From the NCBI GenBank assembly GCA_002238825.1, contig MPNC01000002.1, positions 1 to 51,179 of the forward strand: a DNA stretch of 51,179 nt, written 5' to 3'. Numbering within the stretch: position 1 is the stretch's first letter; the number at the start of each line of letters is the position of its first letter. A model generated the notes under the pieces. It did not search any database. It was not told where the DNA came from and saw only the letters and a list, made by a program, of their open reading frames with translations. The DNA comes from SAR202 cluster bacterium bin87 (GTDB lineage: Bacteria > Chloroflexota > Dehalococcoidia > Lucifugimonadales > UBA3495). Below are positions 36,173 to 44,803 of the stretch, one piece after another. The translations under genes were made by a program, and so were the position numbers.

Positions 36173-39016
36173 TCAGCCGGCCACCGGACGATCGAGTTGC
36201 AGCCAGCGGGCCGCCTGGTCGCCGACGCTGCTGACGCTGGACCGCTCGACGGTACACGGTGGCAACGCGTTCAGGAAGCGGTCGCCGTAGTTAGCGGTCT
36301 GGATACGGCGGTCCAGGATGACCACGGCTCCTCGGTCCACCTTGTTCCGGATCAGCCGGCCGAATCCCTGGCGAAAACGCAGCACTGCCGAAGGCACCTG
36401 GTATTCGTTGAACGGGTTGTTGAACAGGTTCCCCCGGGCTTTGACGATGGGATCCGTGGGTACGGGGAAAGGGAGGCGACACAGCAGCAGTCCGCGCAGA
36501 ATGCCCGACTCCATGTCCACGCCTTCCCAGAAACTGGCGGTGCCGAGGAGAACCGCGCGCGGGTCGGCGTGGATCCGGTCCACGAGTTGTCGAGGTGTGC
36601 CGTCAATTCCCTGAGCCAGGACGTTGATCCCCGACGCGCGCAGGGGTCCCCGTACCTGGAACGATGCTTCCCGCAAGGCGCTGTGCGAGGTGAACAGCGC
36701 CATCAGATGGCCGTCCAGGGCCTGCGCCATGTTCAGGATCACCTGGGCAGTGCCTCGGGCGTGGTCGGCGCCGCGACGCGGATCCGGCAGGTCGTCCGGA
36801 ACCAGGAGCAGGGTGTTGCGCCGATAGTTGAACGGACTGTCAACCAGCAACTCGTCGCAATCGTCGGGGAACCCCAGGCGCTCACGCAGGAACCCGAAGT
36901 TGCTGTCCGTCGCAAGGGTCGCGCTCGTCAACACCACCGTTTCTTTCTGCTGGAACAGCATCTCGGACAGGATGGGACCGACGGACAGTGGGGTAGAGTG
37001 CAGCATGATGTTGCGTCGCACCATGTCGATCCACTGGATTTGCTCATCATCGAACCGTCCGAAGACCGAAGCCAGGCGTTCGTTGAACTCGGACATCGTG
37101 TCGACGGCGCTCAGCAGCTCGTTACCCTGGCTGTCGTCGGAAAGATCGAATATCCCCTGGTCGACCAGCCTCCACACATCGTTCAGCCGATTGACGCTGT
37201 CGGCCATGAACGTCGCGAAGGACTCCCACTCGCGGGCGGCGGAGCCCCATTCCGCGGTCTGGCGGACAGCAATCTCGAAAGACACCGGCTGACGATCGTT
37301 GTCCCCCCGGGTGTGGGATTGATAGAGGTTCGTGATCGCAGCCCACAGCTGTTGCCACGCCTGCAGGGCCTGGTTACAACTGGCCGTCGCGTTGGTGAGA
37401 GCATCCCGGGCGCGACCGAGGTTCTCGTCGTGGGGCGACTGGTTGGCAATACCGGTCAGGTGCCGGAACAGCCGGTAGACGCCGTCCAACTCCTGCGGGA
37501 GGTCATCCTCGGCGATTTCAAAACCCAATTGCCGGCTCGCCTCCTCCTCCAGGTGGTGGGCTTCGTCGACGATGAGGTGCTGGTAATCCTGCAACACGGT
37601 GCCGCCCACGGCCAGATCGGCCAGCAGCAGGGCGTGGTTCACCACCAGGATGTTCGCCGCTTCAGCACGCTGCCGGGCCTGACGCAGGAAACAGGGAGCC
37701 CCGCCGCGGAATGACTGGCACACGCCCTGGTTGTCGGCGCACACCCGCAACCAGGCGCGGTGGTCTCCGAAGTTCAGGTTGAGGTCGGTGCGGTCGCCGT
37801 TTTCGGTGTCATCCAGCCAGACAGCGGTTTTGCCGAGCACCCGAGCCTCGTCCTCGGTCAAGGTGTCCGACGCGCCGAGGCTGGTCCACCGGCGCAGGCA
37901 CACGTAGTTGGAGCGACCCTTTAGCTGGGCCGCGCGAACCGCTCCCGGTTCGAGGATGCCGGCTTCTTCCAGGATTGAGATTACTGCAGGTATGTCCTTG
38001 TCCATCAGCTGTTCCTGCAGGCTGATGGTGTTGGTGGATATCACCACCCGGTGCCCATGGGTGGCGGAGTAAAGCACCGCCGGAAGCAGATAGGCGATGC
38101 TTTTGCCGATACCGGTTCCGCCTTCCACGATGAGCTTCCTGCCCTGGTAGATGGCGCGGGTGACGGCCTTGAGCATCTCGGCCTGTTGGGGCCGGTTTTC
38201 AAACCCGGGAAAAGCGCTGGCAAATACGCCCTCGGGCGCCAGAAGATCCTCGAGCTGCTGTTCGGTGAGTTCGCGCCTTACCGCGTTGCCGGTCTGTTCA
38301 TCGGTATCGCTGGCCAGCCGCCTGGCCAGGCTATCGAGGTTCAGACCATTGAGTCCGACGGCCCCGGCAGTCCCGGGCGCCGCGTTAGCTCCCGGGGCAT
38401 GAGGCACGAGCGCTTCGAGCAGGTCCGCAACCGAGCCGTTGGCGGCTCGGGCAGCGCGGGCGATGAACGCAACCTTCGCCGCCGGGTAAGAAGCGCCCAG
38501 TTTCAGCAACTGGTGGAACACCAGCGCGGTGGTTTCCGCGTCGGCCACGGCGCGGTGGGCCTGGTTGTGCTCGAGGTCCAAATGCCTGGCGAGGGCGCTC
38601 AGGTTGTATTCCGACAGGCTGGGCAGGAATATCGACGCCAGGTCCCAGGTGTTGTAGCTGCGGTTGGTCAGGTGGAGACCATGGGATGACAGGAACGCGA
38701 TATCGAAAGCGATGTTGTGCCCGACGATGGGCAAATCGCCAACGAACGCGGCGAACTGGGCCGCAACCTGCTGGAACCGCGGCGCCCGTTCGATTTGGGC
38801 GGGGCTAATGGAGGTCAGTTGCTGGACGAATGTGGGGATCTGACGGCCCGGATTGACAAAGGTCTGGTAACGCTCTGAAACCTCTCCACCCCGAAACTTG
38901 ACGGCTCCAATCTCGATTATGGCATCGGATTGCGCTTGCAGCCCGGTGGTTTCCAGATCGACACAAACGAATTCGCGCTCGAATATGTCGCTCTGCGGCA
39001 ACAGCGTCGGGGTCAT
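36173..39016 (-). CDS. dinG: DnaQ-like exonuclease / DinG-family helicase fusion
   Basis: 947 aa. Residues 1-170 form a DEDDh 3'-5' exonuclease: Asp20 and Glu22 (VDLETTG), Asp105 (AFDIAF), His154 and Asp159. From about 265 the XPD/DinG superfamily 2 helicase: Walker A EGGTGIGKS (298-306), cysteines 373, 426, 433 and 442 placed like an iron-sulfur cluster, and DEAH 484-487. C-terminal motifs GTASFWEGVDMESG and FRQGFGRLIRN. In Firmicutes a related fusion lacks the cluster cysteines; here they are present, so 5'-3' helicase activity is plausible. Role in repair of damaged or structured DNA. Next to two base-excision glycosylases. Confidence 0.93.
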   Translation of the reverse strand: MTPTLLPQSDIFEREFVCVDLETTGLQAQSDAIIEIGAVKFRGGEVSERYQTFVNPGRQIPTFVQQLTSISPAQIERAPRFQQVAAQFAAFVGDLPIVGHNIAFDIAFLSSHGLHLTNRSYNTWDLASIFLPSLSEYNLSALARHLDLEHNQAHRAVADAETTALVFHQLLKLGASYPAAKVAFIARAARAANGSVADLLEALVPHAPGANAAPGTAGAVGLNGLNLDSLARRLASDTDEQTGNAVRRELTEQQLEDLLAPEGVFASAFPGFENRPQQAEMLKAVTRAIYQGRKLIVEGGTGIGKSIAYLLPAVLYSATHGHRVVISTNTISLQEQLMDKDIPAVISILEEAGILEPGAVRAAQLKGRSNYVCLRRWTSLGASDTLTEDEARVLGKTAVWLDDTENGDRTDLNLNFGDHRAWLRVCADNQGVCQSFRGGAPCFLRQARQRAEAANILVVNHALLLADLAVGGTVLQDYQHLIVDEAHHLEEEASRQLGFEIAEDDLPQELDGVYRLFRHLTGIANQSPHDENLGRARDALTNATASCNQALQAWQQLWAAITNLYQSHTRGDNDRQPVSFEIAVRQTAEWGSAAREWESFATFMADSVNRLNDVWRLVDQGIFDLSDDSQGNELLSAVDTMSEFNERLASVFGRFDDEQIQWIDMVRRNIMLHSTPLSVGPILSEMLFQQKETVVLTSATLATDSNFGFLRERLGFPDDCDELLVDSPFNYRRNTLLLVPDDLPDPRRGADHARGTAQVILNMAQALDGHLMALFTSHSALREASFQVRGPLRASGINVLAQGIDGTPRQLVDRIHADPRAVLLGTASFWEGVDMESGILRGLLLCRLPFPVPTDPIVKARGNLFNNPFNEYQVPSAVLRFRQGFGRLIRNKVDRGAVVILDRRIQTANYGDRFLNALPPCTVERSSVSSVGDQAARWLQLDRPVAG

Positions 39017-39048
39017 CGAAATGAACTGCAGTCGAGGACGAGTCGTAC

Positions 39049-39753
39049 CTACGCTGAGCGCAGGCGGTACGGCCGCAACGATCCCTGCCGTAGCCCTTCC
39101 AGTGGGCGGAAGTCCCCCCGATGCAGAGCGGTGAGGAACTGGGCCTCGTCTAATACTTCGTCGGGGAACTCGGTGACGAATTTACCCAGCCCGTGGGTGC
39201 TGTGAGCGTCGCTGCCCCCGGTCACCGGCAAGTTCAGCCGGTGGGCCACCTCGGCGGCGAAACGGTTTTCCTCGTCCGACGTGCCGCCGTTGGCAATTTC
39301 GATGGCGTCGACCAGTTTGAATACCGCATGCTCCATAGCCGTCTCCGCATCCTGCGGGATAGGTTCGTTGGGATCCGGATAGAGGTACGGACGTGTCCGG
39401 TGATGCTGCCCGAGGACGCCACGGAACGGGTGCGCCGACACCACGAATCCGCCGACAGCGTGGGCCGCCCGACTCAGTTCGTCGGCGCGGTGAAATCCGC
39501 TCTGGTACCGGTCCACGCCAAAAGCCAGGATGTGACCCATATCGGTGTCGGCTTCCATGGCGCGGATCAGCACCACGTTATGTTTGGCAGCGAAGGCGGC
39601 GAATTCGTGCCGGTCCCATGGCCCGGAGTGTTCCGTAATGCACAGTCCGCGCAATCCCAAACGTTCTGCCTCAAGGATGAGATCTTCGGGCGAAAGGCTG
39701 GAATCGGCGCTACCTTTGGTCGTATGGATGTGTAAATCAAAAATGCGTGACAT
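39049..39753 (-). CDS. PHP-domain metal-dependent phosphoesterase
   Basis: 234 aa from the ATG at 39753, which begins MSRIFDLHIHTTKGSADSSL; the open frame extends upstream to 39837 without homology-like sequence and into a repeat. PHP metal ligands are visible: HIH, Asp17, ITEHSG, EADTD, SAHPFRG and the terminal GGSDAH. Phosphoesterase of unknown substrate, related to histidinol phosphatase and to the PHP domain of DNA polymerases. It lies 32 nt before dinG in the same direction and may be co-transcribed with the repair genes. Confidence 0.88.
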   Translation of the reverse strand: MSRIFDLHIHTTKGSADSSLSPEDLILEAERLGLRGLCITEHSGPWDRHEFAAFAAKHNVVLIRAMEADTDMGHILAFGVDRYQSGFHRADELSRAAHAVGGFVVSAHPFRGVLGQHHRTRPYLYPDPNEPIPQDAETAMEHAVFKLVDAIEIANGGTSDEENRFAAEVAHRLNLPVTGGSDAHSTHGLGKFVTEFPDEVLDEAQFLTALHRGDFRPLEGLRQGSLRPYRLRSA

Positions 39754-39834
39754 AAGCTCTACCAGTCTATGCGTAGCCCGAAACGGCGTCAACGCCGACT
39801 CGGCCTCACGCGTACCCGTTTTCGGCTCAGTTGT

Positions 39835-39921
39835 CATTGCGAGCGCAGCGTGGCAATCTCGTCGAGGCCGGAGCCGTCGCTACGCCAACGAGATTGCCGC
39901 ATCGCTTTGCTCCTCGCAATG
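39835..39921. repeat. CATTGCGAG-type palindromic repeat
   Basis: Left arm CATTGCGAGCGCAGCG...GGCAATCTCGT (39835-39862), right arm ACGAGATTGCC...GCTCCTCGCAATG (39888-39921). The arms are inverted copies, the left one about 6 nt shorter. This belongs to a class of dispersed palindromes common in many bacterial genomes. It lies in the divergent region between the PHP gene and the following dehydrogenase gene. Confidence 0.75.
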
Positions 39922-40037
39922 AACGGTTTACGGAAATTGGGTCCGCGTGAGCGACTCGTCATGCCAGACGGTTCGCCTCTGATAGAATGCGGTCGAATCC
40001 CTTCCTCGAAGGGCGATATTCCCAGGAGATGAAAGAG

Positions 40038-40973
40038 ATGGCGAAAGTAGGTTTTATCGGTCTCGGAACCATGGGCGCCAGCATGGCGTACAACTGCCTG
40101 AGCGGCGGAAACGAGATGGTGGTCCACGACATCCGTCGGGAAGCCGCCACCCAGCATCTGGAGGCGGGGGCACAGTGGGCGGACACCCCCCGCGAGGTGG
40201 CTGAGGCCACCGACGTGGTGTTCACCTCGCTGCCCGGCCCGGTGGAGGTCGAAGCCGTGTCGTTGGGTGAAGACGGGATCATGTCGGGCATGGCCGCTGG
40301 CAAGACCTACTTTGACCTCAGCACCAGCTCGCCCACTCTGATCCGGCAGATCCACGACCGCGTCGCGGCGCAGGGCATCAACGTGCTGGACGCGCCGGTG
40401 AGCGGCGGTCCGGCCGGCGCCGCCAGCGGCCGGCTGGCCATCTGGGTCGGCGGAGACAAGGCGGTGTTCGACCAGCACAAGGCGGTCCTCGACTCCATCG
40501 GCGACGCCGCCTACTACGTCGGCCCCATCGGCAGCGGGGCCGTCGCCAAGCTGGTGCACAACTGCGCCGGCTACATTGTCCAGACCGCGCTGGCCGAGGT
40601 GTTCACCATGGGCATCAAGGCGGGAGTGGACCCGTTGGCCCTGTGGCTGGCGGTGCGCAAAGGGGCCGGCGGACGCCGCGGAATGTTCGAAGGGCTGGCC
40701 CAGCACTTCCTGATCAACGATTACGATCCGCCGGACTTCGCCCTGCGGCTGGCCCGCAAAGACGTGGACCTGGCCGTAGCGGTCGGCCGCGAGTTCGACG
40801 TACCCATGAAACTGGCCAACACGACGCTGGCTGAGATGACCGAGGCCATCAATCGAGGTTGGGCCGGTCGCGACTCCCGGGTGGCAATGCTCTTGCAGGA
40901 GGAACGGGCCGGCATCGAGGTCGAGGTCGACCCGGAGGATCTGCGGCGGGCGCTCGAGGAACAGGGCGGGTAA
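40038..40973 (+). CDS. 3-hydroxyisobutyrate dehydrogenase-family NAD(P)-dependent oxidoreductase
   Basis: 311 aa. VGFIGLGTMGASMAYN (4-19) NAD-binding motif, DAPVSGGPAGAASG (118-131) substrate loop, and catalytic Lys171 in GAVAKLVHNCAG. Beta-hydroxyacid dehydrogenase family; physiological substrate not assignable. ATG at 40038 has AGGAG 9 nt upstream; an ATG at 40029 abuts the site and is less likely. Monocistronic, with a strong terminator hairpin downstream. Confidence 0.92.
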   Translation: MAKVGFIGLGTMGASMAYNCLSGGNEMVVHDIRREAATQHLEAGAQWADTPREVAEATDVVFTSLPGPVEVEAVSLGEDGIMSGMAAGKTYFDLSTSSPTLIRQIHDRVAAQGINVLDAPVSGGPAGAASGRLAIWVGGDKAVFDQHKAVLDSIGDAAYYVGPIGSGAVAKLVHNCAGYIVQTALAEVFTMGIKAGVDPLALWLAVRKGAGGRRGMFEGLAQHFLINDYDPPDFALRLARKDVDLAVAVGREFDVPMKLANTTLAEMTEAINRGWAGRDSRVAMLLQEERAGIEVEVDPEDLRRALEEQGG

Positions 40974-41000
40974 GAACATCCCGCATGCACCAATGAAGCG

Positions 41001-41026
41001 GGCCGCTCTTCTTCGGAAGAGCGGCC
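41001..41026. terminator. hairpin terminator with TTCG tetraloop
   Basis: Perfect stem GGCCGCTCTTC / GAAGAGCGGCC capped by TTCG, flanked by AATGAA and TTCATT that extend it, followed on the plus strand by ATTTTC. Terminates the dehydrogenase gene that ends at 40973. Confidence 0.88.
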
Positions 41027-41044
41027 ATTCATTTTCAGCGAATC

Positions 41045-41067
41045 AGCGGGTCGGAGGCCGACCCGCT
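41045..41067 (-). terminator. hairpin terminator after gcvPB
   Basis: Perfect 10-bp stem AGCGGGTCGG / CCGACCCGCT with a 3-nt loop, ending 4 nt from the gcvPB stop codon. With the hairpin at 41001-41026 it makes a double terminator between converging genes. Confidence 0.7.
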
Positions 41068-41070
41068 CGA

Positions 41071-42540
41071 TCAGTCAGCGGCCGCCTCCCAGCGCAACAC
41101 CGGACGCCGTGCCGCCGTAGCTTCGTCAAGCCGGGAAACCGGCGTGGTGTGCGGGGCGTGCTGAACCAGTTCGGGCTCGGTTGTTGCCTCCGAGTCGATG
41201 ATGCGCAGGGCATCGATGAACGCGTCCAGCGTTTCCTTGGTTTCCGATTCGGTGGGCTCGATCATCAGCGCTTCGTGGACGATCAATGGGAAGTACATCG
41301 TCGGCGCGTGGAAACCGTAGTCCAGCAGCCGCTTCGCCACTTCCAGCCCGCTGACCCCACGCTCACGCTGCCGGTCGGCGGAGAATACCACCTCGTGCAT
41401 GCACGTGCGGTCGTAGGGCAGTTCGTAAATGTCCTTGAGCGACTCCATGATGTAGTTGGCGTTGAGGACAGCGTTACCGCTGATGGAGAGCAGACCGGCC
41501 GCGCCGAGGGTGCGGATGTAGGTGTAGGCGCGAACCAGCACGCCAAAGTTGCCGTGGAACCCGCTGATCTTGCCGATGCTCTGTTCGGGCTCAACCAGGG
41601 AGTACTCGCCGTCGTCGTTCACTGCCACGACCGGAGCGGCCAGATAGGGCGCCAGGTTCTCGCCGCAACAGACGGGACCGGCGCCGGGTCCGCCGCCGCC
41701 GTGCGGAGTGCTGAAGGTCTTGTGCAGGTTCAGGTGGCAGACGTCGAAGCCCAGCTCTCCGAGCTTGGCGCGCCCGAGCAGCGCGTTCATGTTCGCGCCG
41801 TCGCCGTAGACCAGGCCGCCGCAATCGTGGACGATCTGGCAGACCTCGAGGATGTTGGTGTCGAACAGTCCCAGCGTGCTGGGCAGGGTGATCATCACGC
41901 CGGCCAGGTCGTCGCCGGCGATCTCACGCAAAGCAGCGAGATCGGTGTTGCCGTCGGCGTCGGACGGGATGGTAACCACGTCGAAGCCAGCCATCGCCGC
42001 TGAGGCGGGGTTGGTGCCGTGGGCGCTGTCCGGGATGCCCATCTTGGTGCGGCCGGAGTCGCCGCGGGCCAGGTGATACGCGCGCATCATGAGCACGCCG
42101 CCCAGCTCCCCGTGGGCGCCGGCGAGAGTGGCCAGGCTGGTGGCGGCCATACCGGTGACCTCGGTCAGGAAGTCCTGCAACCGGTAGAGCAGCTCCAGCG
42201 CTCCCTGGGATTGCTCGGCCGGCTGTTGGGGATGGATCCCCGCGAACCCGGGCAGGAAGGCAATCTCATCGTTGATCTTGGGGTTGTACTTCATGGTGCA
42301 CGAACCCAGCGGGTAGAAGTGGGTATCTATGCTGAAGTTCAACTGGCTCAGGGAGGTGAAATACTGCACCACCTCGGGCTCCGAAACCTCGGGGAGCGGC
42401 AGATCGTCCCGCAGGTAAGCTGCGTCCGGCAGGGGGGCCGCGGGCACGTCCAGACCGGGAGTGACCACCCCGACCCGACCCGGCACACTGCGGTCCATCA
42501 GCAGCCTCGTGGTGTCTCGGTTGCCGCCTTTGTTTAACAT
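41071..42540 (-). CDS. gcvPB: glycine dehydrogenase (decarboxylating) subunit 2
   Basis: 489 aa. PLP-enzyme with HLNLHKTFSTPHGGGGPG, the Schiff-base lysine being Lys274; also FYPLGSCTMKYNPKIN (76-90) and PDSAHGTNPASA. This is the C-terminal half of P-protein as found in bacteria with split GcvP. It decarboxylates glycine and passes the aminomethyl group to lipoyl H-protein. ATG at 42540 has AGGAG 10 nt upstream. The partner subunit gcvPA is two genes upstream, with a membrane-protein gene between. gcvH and gcvT are not in the window. Confidence 0.95.
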   Translation of the reverse strand: MLNKGGNRDTTRLLMDRSVPGRVGVVTPGLDVPAAPLPDAAYLRDDLPLPEVSEPEVVQYFTSLSQLNFSIDTHFYPLGSCTMKYNPKINDEIAFLPGFAGIHPQQPAEQSQGALELLYRLQDFLTEVTGMAATSLATLAGAHGELGGVLMMRAYHLARGDSGRTKMGIPDSAHGTNPASAAMAGFDVVTIPSDADGNTDLAALREIAGDDLAGVMITLPSTLGLFDTNILEVCQIVHDCGGLVYGDGANMNALLGRAKLGELGFDVCHLNLHKTFSTPHGGGGPGAGPVCCGENLAPYLAAPVVAVNDDGEYSLVEPEQSIGKISGFHGNFGVLVRAYTYIRTLGAAGLLSISGNAVLNANYIMESLKDIYELPYDRTCMHEVVFSADRQRERGVSGLEVAKRLLDYGFHAPTMYFPLIVHEALMIEPTESETKETLDAFIDALRIIDSEATTEPELVQHAPHTTPVSRLDEATAARRPVLRWEAAAD

Positions 42541-42659
42541 CGTCCGTAGTCTCCTGGTGTTGCGACAGTTGCGGCCACTGCTTGCCCGAGTGTCGGGGTT
42601 GCGGGCCGGAATAGCCAAGTCATCGATTGTTCAATGTCTAATTTCCGCGGGACCCGCCC

Positions 42660-43283
42660 TCATGGTGAGCGTTTCACCCGGCGACTTCCAAGGGACAAGA
42701 TACGGTCGCCCTGCCAAGTCCACACTACACTCACCACCACAGCCGCCACCATGCTCGACACGAAGGCCGCTATGCCTCCCCAGGGGAGCAACCAGGTGGT
42801 CCCAAAAATCGCGAACAGGGCTGCCATGGCAATCAGCCAGAAAATCGTCCGCGTCCAAATGCGCCGATTCAGTCTCCGGTCCGTGGCGCGCACGATCTCC
42901 TCGACCTCTTCCGGGGTCGCGTCGTCCCAGCGAGCCATCTGGGCGTTCATGTGGCTGATCTGCCTCCGGACAGCAATGGACCCGCAAACGAACATGCTGC
43001 ACGAGACGCCGCACATCAGCACGATCCCTGCCAGGAACCCAATCTCGAACCACCACTCGCCTGCGGGCAGCCAGGCGGCGCGACCGACGAGCAGCGCCCG
43101 AGCGATCACCAGCGCCAGCATGACCCCGGCCAGCGAAAAACCCACGGCGAACAGCGTGGGTTCCCGGACCCACAACCCCAACCATTTGACGTATCCCTCT
43201 CGATCTGCCGAAGGCGCTTCGTCTTCGAAGGGATCGGTATAGCGCCGCATTCGGCGCAGTTGGGACAAGTCGCGGTCAATCAT
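42660..43283 (-). CDS. membrane protein of unknown function
   Basis: 207 aa. Four hydrophobic segments at about 43-66, 77-104, 144-165 and 169-190; N-terminus acidic/basic and cytoplasmic in appearance (RRMRRYTDPFEDEAPSADRE). A charged loop with ARWDDATPEEVEEIVRATD lies between helices 2 and 3. I do not recognise the family. It lies between gcvPA and gcvPB in the same direction, 76 nt after gcvPA and 119 nt before gcvPB, which is an unusual place. It may be an insertion into the operon rather than part of glycine metabolism. Confidence 0.75.
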   Translation of the reverse strand: MIDRDLSQLRRMRRYTDPFEDEAPSADREGYVKWLGLWVREPTLFAVGFSLAGVMLALVIARALLVGRAAWLPAGEWWFEIGFLAGIVLMCGVSCSMFVCGSIAVRRQISHMNAQMARWDDATPEEVEEIVRATDRRLNRRIWTRTIFWLIAMAALFAIFGTTWLLPWGGIAAFVSSMVAAVVVSVVWTWQGDRILSLGSRRVKRSP

Positions 43284-43359
43284 GGCGAATCGCCTGCATC
43301 GTTACGGCCTGGCATGGATGCTCGCGTCCGTTGTCAGACCGGGTCAGGGCCGATATCCG

Positions 43360-44685
43360 TTACTTCTCCGCCCGCAACGCGTCCACCAGCAGGTCGATGT
43401 CCTCGCGGGAGTTCATCTCGGTAACGCAGAGAAGCATGCCGTTTTCGAAGCGGTCACTCACGTCAAGGCCGCCCAGGATGTTGCGTTCCATGAGCCGGCG
43501 GTTGACCTTTGCCGGGGCTTCGGGACAGCCGACCACAAACTCCTGGAAGAACTCTCCCGACTGCGGCAGGGAATATCCGTCCAGGCCAGCGATGGCAGAG
43601 GCGGCGTAGTGCGCCTTGTGATAGCAGAGTTCGGCGACCTGGCGCAGGCCGTGCCGACCCATTGCGGCCAGATATATCGTCGACGCCAGGGCGTACAGCG
43701 CCTCGTTGGTGCAGATGTTGGAGGTTGCCCGCTCACGACGGATGTGCTGCTCGCGGGTCTGCAGGGTCAGCACATAGCCGGTGCGACCCTGAGTGTCGGT
43801 GGTGCGGCCAACCAAACGGCTGGGCATCTGGCGGATATATTGCTGTTTGCAACTGAACAGTCCCAGGTACGGGCCGCCAAATGAAGGCGGAATTCCTATG
43901 GGCTGGCCCTCGCCGGTCACGATGTCAGCGCCGAATCCACCCGGGGGTTTGAGCATCCCCATGGCCAGCGGGTCGGCTGACACCACCAGCAGGGCTCCGT
44001 CATCGTGGGCGGTGGCCGCCAGGCCGGCAAGATCGTCGAGGCCGCCGTAGAAGTTGGGATACTGGGCCACCACGCCGGCGGTTGCCTCCGTGACGCTGGC
44101 GCCGATATCCGCCGTTGGGACAATGTCGATGGCGACCCCCTGGGCCTGGCAATAAGTGGCGATTACCTGGCGGTAGGCCGGGGCCACGGTGTCGCTGACT
44201 ACCACCTGCTGCCGGCGCGTGACCCGGCAGGCCATCAGCACCGCTTCGGCCAGGCTCGTGGCGCCGTCGTACATGCCCGCGTTGGCCACTTCCATACCGT
44301 AGAGGGAGCTGATCATCGTCTGAAACTCGAAGATGACCTGAAGGGTCCCCTGGGACACCTCTGGCTGGTAGGGAGTGTAGGCAGTCAGAAATTCGCCACG
44401 GGTCATGACCGCTTTCACTATGGACGGGATGAAATGGTAATAACTGCCGGCGCCCAGGAAGGACGGTCCGCTGGCCAAAGGTCGATTGCGACCGGCCATC
44501 GCGCCGAGTTCCCGCTGGATTTCCAGCTCCGACATGGGGTCGGGCAACCGCAAGGGCGGATTCCGGTAATCGTCCGGTATATCAGCGAACAGATCGTCGA
44601 CGCTGCTCAGGCCCACCGCTGAAAGCAGTTCGTCCTGCTCGGCGATGGTGTTGGGGATGTAGTGTGATTGAAAATTCGTGACCAT
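43360..44685 (-). CDS. gcvPA: glycine dehydrogenase (decarboxylating) subunit 1
   Basis: 441 aa, the N-terminal half of split P-protein. Marks: MVTNFQSHYIPNTIAEQDEL start, FLGAGSYYHFIPSIVKAVMT, YTPYQPEVSQGTLQVIFEFQ and YDGATSLAEAVLMA. It pairs with GcvPB to form the active decarboxylase; the lysine that binds PLP is on GcvPB. GGAG lies about 9 nt before the ATG. The DAO-family oxidase gene lies 118 nt upstream in the same direction. Confidence 0.95.
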   Translation of the reverse strand: MVTNFQSHYIPNTIAEQDELLSAVGLSSVDDLFADIPDDYRNPPLRLPDPMSELEIQRELGAMAGRNRPLASGPSFLGAGSYYHFIPSIVKAVMTRGEFLTAYTPYQPEVSQGTLQVIFEFQTMISSLYGMEVANAGMYDGATSLAEAVLMACRVTRRQQVVVSDTVAPAYRQVIATYCQAQGVAIDIVPTADIGASVTEATAGVVAQYPNFYGGLDDLAGLAATAHDDGALLVVSADPLAMGMLKPPGGFGADIVTGEGQPIGIPPSFGGPYLGLFSCKQQYIRQMPSRLVGRTTDTQGRTGYVLTLQTREQHIRRERATSNICTNEALYALASTIYLAAMGRHGLRQVAELCYHKAHYAASAIAGLDGYSLPQSGEFFQEFVVGCPEAPAKVNRRLMERNILGGLDVSDRFENGMLLCVTEMNSREDIDLLVDALRAEK

Positions 44686-44803
44686 TCGGGGTTGCTCCGT
44701 TTGGCGGATAGTTGGCTAGCTCGGCGTATGCGCAGTACGCATGGGAAACTCGAAATGGGTGGCCGCAGTCTTCAGAGAGGATGACCGATGCCGGTACACC
44801 GGG

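Noticed and set aside
36197-37714. 505-codon plus-strand open frame
   Set aside because: Antisense to dinG, whose motifs are unambiguous; composition typical of a shadow frame.
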